Of a stretch of 5,289 bases of DNA, positions 1-5,116 are shown piece by piece. Below the pieces are notes generated by a model that made no database searches, was not told the DNA's origin, and was given only the letters and a program-made list of their open reading frames with translations. The position numbers and the translations under genes were made by a program. The number at the start of each line of letters is the position of its first letter. The stretch's first letter is position 1. The stretch comes from Gammaproteobacteria bacterium. GTDB lineage: Bacteria; Pseudomonadota; Gammaproteobacteria; Pseudomonadales; Azotimanducaceae. The stretch is from contig NZEI01000022.1 in the NCBI GenBank assembly GCA_002690405.1, positions 24,007-29,295 of the forward strand. Reading direction: 5' to 3'.

Positions 1-47
1 TAAAGGAGCAGTCATATCCTGAGCTGACTATTCGCTTCGCTGCAGCG

Positions 48-425
48 ATGTCGCGTATCAGAGCTATGAGCTTCAGTAATAAGCCTAAGGCCGAACGACA
101 GCGATTATTGGCTGAGCATTACGCTACTGCAGCAGAGCTCTTGCACAAAATCATTGCGCCGGCGTCAATCGACCCCGATACGGTGGAGCGTATGCTGCAG
201 TTGCTCGAGGAATGTCTGGATAATTTTGTCGCCGTGATGCCGCCTAAGGCAGAGGGCGATCTTAAATATTACGAAGCGCGAGTAGGTTATGAATTTGCCT
301 CACCTGAGTGCGCTCAGCAACTCCGAGAGACAGCGGTAAGCGTGGTGCTCGTATCCGAGGACGCGGTCCTAACAATTCCGCTTAAGCTCCTCTCGAGTGG
401 GCAGCAAGTGCAGTTGCCCGCGTGA
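48..425 (+). CDS. Hypothetical protein, start unresolved, possibly 5'-truncated
   Basis: I do not recognise this protein. From the ATG at 48 it has 125 residues. The N-terminal half is rich in charged and aliphatic residues and looks helical (roughly residues 14-65, with a Leu/Glu-rich stretch VERMLQLLEECLDNF). A middle segment with PPKAEGDLKYYEARVGYEF follows, and the tail is more beta-like and rich in Val, Leu and Ser. There is no signal peptide or membrane segment, so it is probably cytoplasmic. The start is uncertain. Neither the ATG at 48 nor the one at 66 has a Shine-Dalgarno, and the frame stays open upstream to base 3, so the gene may begin left of the window. It ends 46 bases before the end of nadC, which points the other way. 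No convincing terminator separates the two: there is only a 5-bp GCTGC/GCAGC pairing at 434-459 without a T tract. That it is a real gene is inferred from the length of the frame, the sensible amino acid mix and the lack of a competing gene. Confidence 0.55.
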   Translation: MSRIRAMSFSNKPKAERQRLLAEHYATAAELLHKIIAPASIDPDTVERMLQLLEECLDNFVAVMPPKAEGDLKYYEARVGYEFASPECAQQLRETAVSVVLVSEDAVLTIPLKLLSSGQQVQLPA

Positions 426-471
426 GCTGTGTGGCTGCTGTTTAGATCATTATCGCAGCGGTCGAAAAGCC

Positions 472-1326
472 TTAATCAGCCACAAAGCGCATCGATAGGT
501 CCATGGGCAATATGGTTTTGGTCAGCTCTCCACTGGATATATAGTCCACGCCAGTGGCGGCGATGTCGGCGAGGGTTTGTTCGTTGATGCCCCCAGATGC
601 CTCCAACTTAATCAGCCCTGCAGACCTGGCCACCGCTTTGTGAGTGTCGGCTAAGGTGAAGTTGTCGATCATCGCGATATCAGCTTTGGCGGCTATGGCT
701 TCGTCCAGTTCCTCAAGGTTTTCGACCTCTACTTCAACTGGTTTATCAGGATTGTTGCCGCGCGCAGTGGCCACCGCGGCGCCAATACTGCCGGCAGCGG
801 CGATATGATTTTCTTTCAGCAGATAGGCGTCGAATAGGCCGATCCGATGGTTGCTACCGCCGCCGCACTTTACTGCGTACTTCTGGGCTAAGCGTAAGCC
901 CGGAATTGTCTTTCGCGTATCCAGCAATTTTGTTTTATGGCCCTGCAGTAGCGCTACATAGTGGGCGGTGCGGGTTGCTGTGCCCGCCAGCAGCTGCACA
1001 AAGTTTAAAGCTGTGCGCTCAGCGGTGAGCAGGCTCGCGGCTGGCCCGGTCAGTGTGAACAAATGTTGGTCGGCCTCGACTGCATCGCCATCGCTGGTAT
1101 TCCAAGCAACGCGGATTTTGCTGTCCACCTGTTGCATGGTTTCATTGACCCAAAGTTGGCCGCAGAATACCCCGGGTGTGCGGGTAATAATGCGTGCCGT
1201 CGCACTCCGCTCGGCGGCGATAAGGCTGGCGGATAGGTCCCCGGCGCCTAGGTCTTCGGCAAGTGCAGCGCGCACGTTAGCATGTACGGCGGCGCGCAGA
1301 CTTTGTTGAGACAGCTCAGTGTTCAT
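472..1326 (-). CDS. nadC: Nicotinate-nucleotide pyrophosphorylase (carboxylating), quinolinate phosphoribosyltransferase
   Basis: The enzyme converts quinolinate and PRPP to nicotinate mononucleotide, CO2 and pyrophosphate, the step where de novo NAD synthesis joins the shared pathway. It is cytoplasmic. At 284 residues it has the normal family length. The N-terminal open-faced sandwich domain (about 1-115) carries EDLGAGDLSASLI (24-36) and ends with ERTALNFVQLLAGTAT (103-118). The alpha/beta barrel follows, with LLDTRKTIPGLR (134-145), KCGGGSNHRIGLFDAYLLKE (153-172), VEVEVEN (197-203), AMIDNF (218-223) and ASGGI (243-247). Arg104, Lys139, Glu200 and Asp221 match the substrate-binding and catalytic residues known from studied NadC proteins (Arg105, Lys140, Glu201 and Asp222 in M. 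tuberculosis), so the enzyme should be active. The ATG at 1326 fits the family start and has only a weak GGAA Shine-Dalgarno (1336-1339). The gene is divergent from ampD, as in E. coli, and convergent with the small gene on its 3' side. Confidence 0.97.
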   Translation of the reverse strand: MNTELSQQSLRAAVHANVRAALAEDLGAGDLSASLIAAERSATARIITRTPGVFCGQLWVNETMQQVDSKIRVAWNTSDGDAVEADQHLFTLTGPAASLLTAERTALNFVQLLAGTATRTAHYVALLQGHKTKLLDTRKTIPGLRLAQKYAVKCGGGSNHRIGLFDAYLLKENHIAAAGSIGAAVATARGNNPDKPVEVEVENLEELDEAIAAKADIAMIDNFTLADTHKAVARSAGLIKLEASGGINEQTLADIAATGVDYISSGELTKTILPMDLSMRFVAD

Positions 1327-1372
1327 GAATAGGCATTCCGTGCATGGTTGGACGTAGGGTATGGCTAGCGAA

Positions 1373-1399
1373 TTGTTGTATGCGGCGTAGAATTATAGT
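1373..1399 (+). promoter_or_regulatory. Weak candidate promoter of ampD, -10 shared with nadC promoter
   Basis: On the + strand TATAGT (1394-1399) resembles a -10 box. TTGTTG (1373-1378) lies 15 bases upstream as a poor -35. Transcription would start near 1406, leaving a leader of about 19 bases before the TTG of ampD. The -10 overlaps that of nadC on the other strand by four bases, so RNA polymerase could probably not occupy both at once. The short spacer and poor -35 keep confidence low. Confidence 0.28.
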
Positions 1400-1419
1400 G
1401 CCCTAGGGCCAATGGACAA
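1392..1419 (-). promoter_or_regulatory. Candidate sigma70 promoter of nadC
   Basis: Read on the - strand, TTGTCC (bases 1419-1414, four of six consensus positions) is followed after 16 bases by a perfect TATAAT (1397-1392). Transcription would start near 1385 and give a leader of about 58 bases before the nadC ATG. This is the best promoter match in the window. The call rests on consensus matching and on position alone. Confidence 0.45.
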
Positions 1420-1425
1420 TCCATT
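1400..1425. promoter_or_regulatory. Two adjacent palindromes in the nadC/ampD divergent promoter region
   Basis: GCCCTAGGGC (1400-1409) is a perfect 10-bp palindrome lying in the spacer between the -35 and -10 of the nadC promoter. Next to it, AATGGA-CAA-TCCATT (1411-1425) is a perfect 6-bp inverted repeat with a 3-base centre. It covers the nadC -35 and the first base of the ampD start codon. The symmetry is directly visible. That either is a protein-binding site, for example for an NAD-responsive repressor, is inference from position only; I do not recognise a known operator consensus. In RNA the second one could form a small hairpin at the ampD start. Confidence 0.35.
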
Positions 1426-1991
1426 TGCAGATTAATGCTGAACATCGCTTAGATCAGGCTATATGGCGACCGAGCGCCCATTGCGACTCGCGGCCTCATG
1501 CTGTGCAGCCCGAACTGATTGTAGTGCACTGCGTCTCGCTGCCTGAGGGCGAGTACGGTACAGGTGCTCCCCAGCGGCTGTTCACTGGTGAGCTGGATTG
1601 TGCTGAGCACCCGAGTTTTGCTGATCTCGCGGGGCTTAGAGTAGCGCCCCACCTTATGATCGATCGCGATGGCCAGATAGAGCAGTTTGTGAGCTTCGAC
1701 AAACGTGCGTGGCATGCCGGTATTTCCAGCTGGCGTGGTCGTAATAGCTGCAATGATTTCAGCATTGGCGTAGAATTAGAGGGGTCGGTAGAGGACGACT
1801 ATACAGTCGACCAATACCGTACACTGATACAGCTTGTTATCACGTTAATGGGCGCGTATCCGCAAATCAGTGCCGATGCCGTGGTGGGACACTGCGACAT
1901 CGCTCCGGTTCGCAAGACTGACCCAGGGCCGAGATTTGACTGGTCACGGGTGGTCACGCAGGTGCATATGAATCTTGGGGCGCTCTTGTAA
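1425..1991 (+). CDS. ampD: 1,6-anhydro-N-acetylmuramyl-L-alanine amidase AmpD
   Basis: This zinc amidase of the N-acetylmuramoyl-L-alanine amidase type 2 family cuts the peptide from 1,6-anhydroMurNAc muropeptides in the cytoplasm during cell-wall recycling. In species with AmpR/AmpC it thereby keeps beta-lactamase uninduced; neither gene is visible here. It has 188 residues, the usual size, and no signal peptide, which separates it from the secreted paralogues. Zinc ligands expected from Citrobacter AmpD (His34, His154, Asp164) fall on His35, His156 and Asp166. Glu117 and Lys164 match the catalytic pair. Family signatures are RLFTGELD (51-58), DKRAWHAG (92-99), CNDFSIGVELEG (109-120) and GHCDIAPVRKTDPGPRFDW (155-173). 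The start is TTG: an in-frame stop lies at 1404-1406, no in-frame ATG or GTG lies between, and the next candidate (GTG, residue 27) would remove conserved N-terminal sequence. No good Shine-Dalgarno is present. An oddity is HCVSLP (35-40), where most relatives have HNISLP. Confidence 0.95.
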   Translation: MQINAEHRLDQAIWRPSAHCDSRPHAVQPELIVVHCVSLPEGEYGTGAPQRLFTGELDCAEHPSFADLAGLRVAPHLMIDRDGQIEQFVSFDKRAWHAGISSWRGRNSCNDFSIGVELEGSVEDDYTVDQYRTLIQLVITLMGAYPQISADAVVGHCDIAPVRKTDPGPRFDWSRVVTQVHMNLGALL

Positions 1992-2002
1992 AGACGCGCC
2001 TC
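1977..2002 (+). terminator. Stable hairpin across the ampD stop codon, no T tract
   Basis: GGGGCGCTCTT (1977-1987) pairs with AAGA-C-GCGCCTC (1991-2002), giving 11 pairs (one G-T) with one bulged C and a 3-base loop. The TAA stop of ampD (1989-1991) lies in the loop and the top pair. The stem could end or protect the ampD transcript. It lacks the following run of T needed for a classical intrinsic terminator on either strand, so it may instead slow release or stabilise the 3' end. The pairing is seen; the role is inferred. Confidence 0.35.
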
Positions 2003-2004
2003 GC

Positions 2005-2038
2005 TCGAAAGATTTCGAAAGAGTTTGAGATGTTTGAG
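2005..2038 (+). repeat. Two short tandem direct repeats behind ampD
   Basis: TCGAAAGA occurs at 2005-2012 and again at 2015-2022 (period 10). GTTTGAG follows at 2023-2029 and 2032-2038 (period 9). The first pair also contains the inverted repeat TCGAAA-GA-TTTCGA (2005-2018). A period of 9-10 bases is about one helical turn, so a protein could read the copies from one face of the DNA. Chance or replication slippage is just as possible. Confidence 0.45.
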
Positions 2039-2044
2039 CAAGTA

Positions 2045-2102
2045 GAGTCGCGGACAAGAAGGCGCTCTCGCATTCATAGATGCCCTCGTAAAGTAGCGAC
2101 TC
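2045..2102. repeat. Spaced inverted repeat GAGTCGC / GCGACTC upstream of the aceE promoter
   Basis: GAGTCGC (2045-2051) and its exact complement GCGACTC (2096-2102) are 44 bases apart, with centres 51 bases apart. The right arm ends 8 bases before the candidate -35 of the aceE unit. It may be the base of a structured RNA if transcription comes through from ampD, or a pair of half-sites for a regulator. Both readings are inference. A 7-base match at this spacing is only modestly unlikely by chance. Confidence 0.35.
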
Positions 2103-2109
2103 CGTGAGC

Positions 2110-2137
2110 TTGCGAAGGTTACTGCATAGGTTGTAAT
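2110..2137 (+). promoter_or_regulatory. Candidate sigma70 promoter of the small frame and aceEF
   Basis: TTGCGA (2110-2115, four of six consensus) is followed after 16 bases by TGTAAT (2132-2137, five of six). Transcription would start near 2144, giving about 55 bases of leader before the small frame at 2199 and about 200 bases before aceE. It lies where an own promoter for the operon would be expected, behind the ampD hairpin. Confidence 0.38.
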
Positions 2138-2187
2138 GCTTAGGGGTGAGCAAAAAGCCGTGCAAAACCGCGCGTTCTACAAACAGT

Positions 2188-2193
2188 GAGGTG
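2188..2193 (+). promoter_or_regulatory. Strong Shine-Dalgarno for the 2199 frame
   Basis: GAGGTG is an exact 6-base match to the complement of the 16S rRNA 3' end (AAGGAGGTGA). It sits 5 bases before an ATG at 2199. It is the best ribosome binding site in the window and is the main reason to take the small frame seriously. Confidence 0.5.
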
Positions 2194-2198
2194 GCTCT

Positions 2199-2330
2199 AT
2201 GGCTGACCAGGATCAACGTCGACGCATGTCTAACGAGGTTCTTGGGATCCTTGAGCAACGGGCCTATCGCATCAAAACCCTCGTCTATACTCTGCGCCCC
2301 CTTGGGTGCTTGGTTCAGGCGGCACTTTAG
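2199..2330 (+). CDS. Candidate 43-residue small protein or leader peptide upstream of aceE
   Basis: An ATG at 2199 with a GAGGTG Shine-Dalgarno opens a 43-codon frame ending in TAG at 2328-2330. The product begins MADQDQRRRMSNEVLGILEQ. It is basic at the front, probably helical in the middle, and more hydrophobic and Leu-rich at the end (CLVQAAL). It has no clear membrane segment or signal peptide and matches no family I know. Its TAG overlaps the AGGAG of aceE (2329-2333), and the aceE TTG follows 11 bases after the stop. A ribosome ending here would therefore sit on the aceE start region, the geometry of translational coupling or of a regulatory leader. The frame differs from that of aceE, so it is not an N-terminal extension. 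It could also be a chance frame or the remnant of a lost gene. The ATG, Shine-Dalgarno and overlap are seen; expression and function are inferred. Confidence 0.45.
   Translation: MADQDQRRRMSNEVLGILEQRAYRIKTLVYTLRPLGCLVQAAL
2294..2309 (+). other. Small stem-loop ahead of the aceE ribosome binding site
   Basis: GCGCCC (2294-2299) pairs with GGGTGC (2304-2309), including one G-T pair, around a 4-base loop CCTT. It lies inside the end of the small frame, 19 bases before the aceE AGGAG, and its right arm contains the GTG at 2306. If it forms in the mRNA it would hide that GTG from ribosomes and leave the TTG at 2342 free. Confidence 0.35.
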
Positions 2331-2333
2331 GAG
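2329..2333 (+). promoter_or_regulatory. Shine-Dalgarno that sets the aceE start at TTG 2342
   Basis: AGGAG is followed after 8 bases by an in-frame TTG (2342-2344). The longer GTG start at 2306 has only GCGCCCCCTTG in front of it and no ribosome binding site. The motif overlaps the stop codon of the preceding small frame. Confidence 0.65.
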
Positions 2334-2341
2334 TAAAGCAG

Positions 2342-5038
2342 TTGGTCAGCCCGACCCGCAACACCCCGTCGATTCCAGAACCTGATCGACAAGCGCTACA
2401 AGAATGGCACGACGCCTTTGAGGATGTGCTACGAATTGAAGGTCCTGAGCGCGCATCACAATTACTCAGCAGCCTAGCTGCCCGACTTACCCAGACAGGA
2501 GCGGCACTGCCTTTTGCGGTAACCACGCCCTATCGCAACACTATTCCTGCCCATCAACAAGCGCCGATGCCCGGTGATTTGTTTATGGAGCGACGTATCC
2601 GCAGTCTCATACGTTGGAATGCGTTGGCCATGGTGGTTCGTGCTAACAACCGCCCAGGTGACCTTGGCGGGCATATTTCCAGCTTTGCTTCTTCAGCAAC
2701 ACTGTATGACGTTGGCTTTAATCATTTCTTCCGCGCTCCGAACGAAGCGACTGGCGACGCTGGTGACCTGGTGTATTTCCAAGGCCACGCGTCACCTGGG
2801 ATATACGCCCGTTCGTTCCTAGAGGGTCGCCTAGATGAACAACAAATGGACAACTTCCGTCGTGAGGTCGATGGCCAAGGCTTGTCCTCCTATCCGCACC
2901 CGTGGTTGATGCCTGATTATTGGCAATTTCCAACGGTTTCGATGGGGTTGGGACCACTGCAAGCCATTCATCAAGCGCATCTGATGAAGTATTTGCAGAA
3001 CCGCGGCCAGGCTAATGTGGCCAGACGCAAAGTATGGGCCTTCCTCGGTGATGGCGAGTGCGATGAACCAGAAGCGTTAGGTGCATTGGCGTTAGCCGGT
3101 CGTGAAAAGCTCGACAATCTGATTTTCGTTGTGAATTGTAACCTGCAGCGTCTCGACGGTCCCGTCCGTGGTAACGGCAAGATTATTCAGGAGCTTGAAG
3201 GCTATTTTCGTGGTGCAGGCTGGAATGTAATCAAGGTGGTATGGGGGCGCCTTTGGGATCCGCTATTAGCGCGGGATGAAGACGGTATATTGCAGCAAGC
3301 CATGGACGATACGGTAGATGGCGAGTTTCAAAATTTTAAAGCCAAAGGTGGTGCCTACGTGCGAGAGCACTTTTTTGGCCAACATCCGCAACTTTCGGCG
3401 ATGGTCTCGGATATGACTGACGAAGACATCTACCGGCTCAATCGTGGTGGTCACGATCCTTATAAGATTTACGCAGCATACCGAGCTGCGGTCCTGCACG
3501 AAGGTCAGCCTACGGTGATTTTGGCAAAGACGGTAAAGGGCTATGGAATGGGCGATGCCGGGGAGTCGGAAAACACAACCCATCAGGTCAAAAAGCTCAA
3601 TCTAGAAGAGTTAAAACAATTTCGCGACCGCTTCGATGTGCCGCTTTCCGACAAACAGCTGCGCGACATACCCTATTTTCGTCCAGCCGACGACAGTGCG
3701 GAGATGGCGTATTTGCGAGAACGGCGTGCGGCCTTGGGTGGATCTATGCCACGGCGTTTATTGGACAATAAGACGTTGGAAATGCCACCGCTGAGCGCAT
3801 TCGCGGCTCAGCTTAAGGGCAGTGGCGAGCGCAAGATAAGTACGACGATGGCGTTCGTACGTATCCTTGCAACTCTGGTACGCGATAAGAATATTGGCTC
3901 CCGTGTGGTGCCCATTGTGCCTGATGAGGCGCGCACGTTCGGGATGGAAGGTATGTTCCGACAGTTGGGTATCTATTCTTCTGTGGGTCAGTTGTATCAG
4001 CCCGAGGATGCGGAGGCCTTGGCCGCGTACCGGGAAAGCGAGGACGGTCAGGTTATCGAAGCCGGCATCAACGAAGCTGGAGCGTTCGCTGCCTGGATGT
4101 CTGCGGGCACCGCCTACAGTAACCACCTGCATACGTTGATTCCGTTTTACATTTATTACTCTATGTTCGGCTTTCAACGTATCGGTGACTTGGCCTGGGC
4201 GGCAGGTGATCTGCAGACAAGGGGCTTTTTGTTAGGTGGTACTGCCGGGCGCACAACGCTAAACGGTGAAGGCTTGCAGCACCAGGACGGTCACAGCCAT
4301 GTGCTTGCGGCCACTATTCCCAACTGTGTTAGTTACGACCCGGCCTATGCTTATGAGTTGGCAGTCATCATTCAGCGTGGTCTGCAGCATATGTTCGTTG
4401 AGCGAGCACCGCTGTATTACTACATCACAGTTATGAATGAAGCGTATGAGCAGCCAGCCATGCCCGAGGGGGTAGAGCAGGCCATTATCAAGGGTATGTA
4501 TTGTCTTGAGAGTGATGATTCGGAGGCAGTATCGCGTATTCGCTTGCTGGCCAGCGGCACGCTGTTGCGCGAAGCATTAGCGGCGGCAGAAATGCTGCGC
4601 CAAGACTACTCGGTAGCGGTGCAGGTATGGAGCGTTACCAGCTATACAGAGTTATCCCGCGATATTGACGACGTTAAACGTTGGAACATGCTGCACGCAG
4701 ATGCCGAGCCGCGCCGTGCCCATGTCGAGACTTGCTTGCAGAGTGGCGACTCTTGGCAAGATGCGCCGGTGGTAGCAGTTTCCGATTATGTAAAGGCTCT
4801 GGCCGAGCCGCTGCGCGGATCTATATCAGCGCCGTTGCACGTATTGGGTACGGATGGGTTTGGACGCAGCGACACGCGCTCGCAATTGCGAGAATTTTTT
4901 GAGGTTGATCGTCGCTACATTACCTTGTGTGCACTAAGTCAGTTGGCCCAGAGTAATGTGATCGGAGTTGAGGTGGTGCGTTCAGCCCAGCAAGCCTTGG
5001 AGATCAGTGAAGACAAGCCTAATCCTCGTGGCGAATAG
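2342..5038 (+). CDS. aceE: Pyruvate dehydrogenase E1 component, homodimeric type
   Basis: This is the thiamine-diphosphate enzyme that decarboxylates pyruvate and passes the acetyl group to the lipoyl arms of AceF in the cytoplasmic pyruvate dehydrogenase complex. From TTG 2342 it has 898 residues; E. coli AceE has 887. Visible blocks (TTG numbering) are LGGHISSF with His111 (E. coli His106), YFQGHASPG with His149 (His142), the ThDP/Mg motif GDGECDEPEA from 236 to NCN at 265-267, the mobile active-site loop THQVKKLN with His414 (His407), GINEAGA with Glu578 (Glu571, the glutamate that activates the cofactor), GLQHQDGHSH with His647 (His640), and the C-terminal LGTDGFGRSDTR (835-846). All catalytic residues are present. 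The common form HEDGHSH reads HQDGHSH here. GTG 2306 would add 12 residues not expected in the family. aceF follows after 78 bases with no terminator hairpin, so the two are probably one operon. No PdhR-type operator was recognised upstream. Confidence 0.97.
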   Translation: MVSPTRNTPSIPEPDRQALQEWHDAFEDVLRIEGPERASQLLSSLAARLTQTGAALPFAVTTPYRNTIPAHQQAPMPGDLFMERRIRSLIRWNALAMVVRANNRPGDLGGHISSFASSATLYDVGFNHFFRAPNEATGDAGDLVYFQGHASPGIYARSFLEGRLDEQQMDNFRREVDGQGLSSYPHPWLMPDYWQFPTVSMGLGPLQAIHQAHLMKYLQNRGQANVARRKVWAFLGDGECDEPEALGALALAGREKLDNLIFVVNCNLQRLDGPVRGNGKIIQELEGYFRGAGWNVIKVVWGRLWDPLLARDEDGILQQAMDDTVDGEFQNFKAKGGAYVREHFFGQHPQLSAMVSDMTDEDIYRLNRGGHDPYKIYAAYRAAVLHEGQPTVILAKTVKGYGMGDAGESENTTHQVKKLNLEELKQFRDRFDVPLSDKQLRDIPYFRPADDSAEMAYLRERRAALGGSMPRRLLDNKTLEMPPLSAFAAQLKGSGERKISTTMAFVRILATLVRDKNIGSRVVPIVPDEARTFGMEGMFRQLGIYSSVGQLYQPEDAEALAAYRESEDGQVIEAGINEAGAFAAWMSAGTAYSNHLHTLIPFYIYYSMFGFQRIGDLAWAAGDLQTRGFLLGGTAGRTTLNGEGLQHQDGHSHVLAATIPNCVSYDPAYAYELAVIIQRGLQHMFVERAPLYYYITVMNEAYEQPAMPEGVEQAIIKGMYCLESDDSEAVSRIRLLASGTLLREALAAAEMLRQDYSVAVQVWSVTSYTELSRDIDDVKRWNMLHADAEPRRAHVETCLQSGDSWQDAPVVAVSDYVKALAEPLRGSISAPLHVLGTDGFGRSDTRSQLREFFEVDRRYITLCALSQLAQSNVIGVEVVRSAQQALEISEDKPNPRGE

Positions 5039-5116
5039 TTTTTTAAACGTTAGGCAGCATAGGCAAAGCGGCAGCAAGATATTAGGTACAAAAAGAATAG
5101 TGAGCAGCAATAAACC

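Larger units (their letters stand above)
1992..2341 (+). other. 350-base ampD-aceE spacer (aceE leader region)
   Basis: No recognisable protein of normal size is encoded here. In E. coli the space between ampD and aceE holds ampE, aroP and pdhR; no trace of their conserved sequences was found in the frames I read. The stretch contains short tandem repeats, a spaced inverted repeat, a candidate promoter, a 43-codon frame with a strong ribosome binding site, and a small stem-loop just before the aceE ribosome binding site, each listed separately. On the other strand a frame stays open from about 2348 down to the TGA at 1944-1946, but it has only a TTG start without a Shine-Dalgarno. Confidence 0.6.

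Noticed and set aside
3..26. AAGGAG at 3-8 as ribosome binding site for the first gene.
   Set aside because: No ATG, GTG or TTG lies at a suitable distance; the only in-frame candidate is a CTG at 24, 15 bases away. It may belong to sequence upstream of the window.
426..471. Bidirectional terminator between the first gene and nadC.
   Set aside because: Only a 5-bp stem GCTGC/GCAGC with a 16-base loop, and no T tract on either strand.
968..1309. Open + strand frame of 113 codons.
   Set aside because: It lies wholly antisense to the well-supported nadC, has a Ser/Arg/Ala-rich composition typical of a shadow frame and matches no family.
2250..2258. Repeated octamer TTGAGCAA (2034-2041 and 2251-2258).
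   Set aside because: Two copies of an octamer 217 bases apart with no further flanking similarity are weak evidence for a shared site.
2110..2341. PdhR operator before aceE.
   Set aside because: No sequence resembling the ATTGGT-N3-ACCAAT type palindrome was found by eye.
1992..2341. Integron attC site, insertion-sequence end or CRISPR repeat in the spacer.
   Set aside because: The repeats are too short and lack the paired GTTRRRY/RYYYAAC ends, terminal inverted repeats, target duplications or regular spacing these elements need.
3758..4177. Open - strand frame of 139 codons inside aceE.
   Set aside because: It is a shadow of aceE, whose conserved protein sequence continues without a break through this stretch.
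5036..5044. Terminator at the T run after the aceE stop.
   Set aside because: No stable hairpin precedes the six T, and aceF, the functional partner, follows on the same strand.
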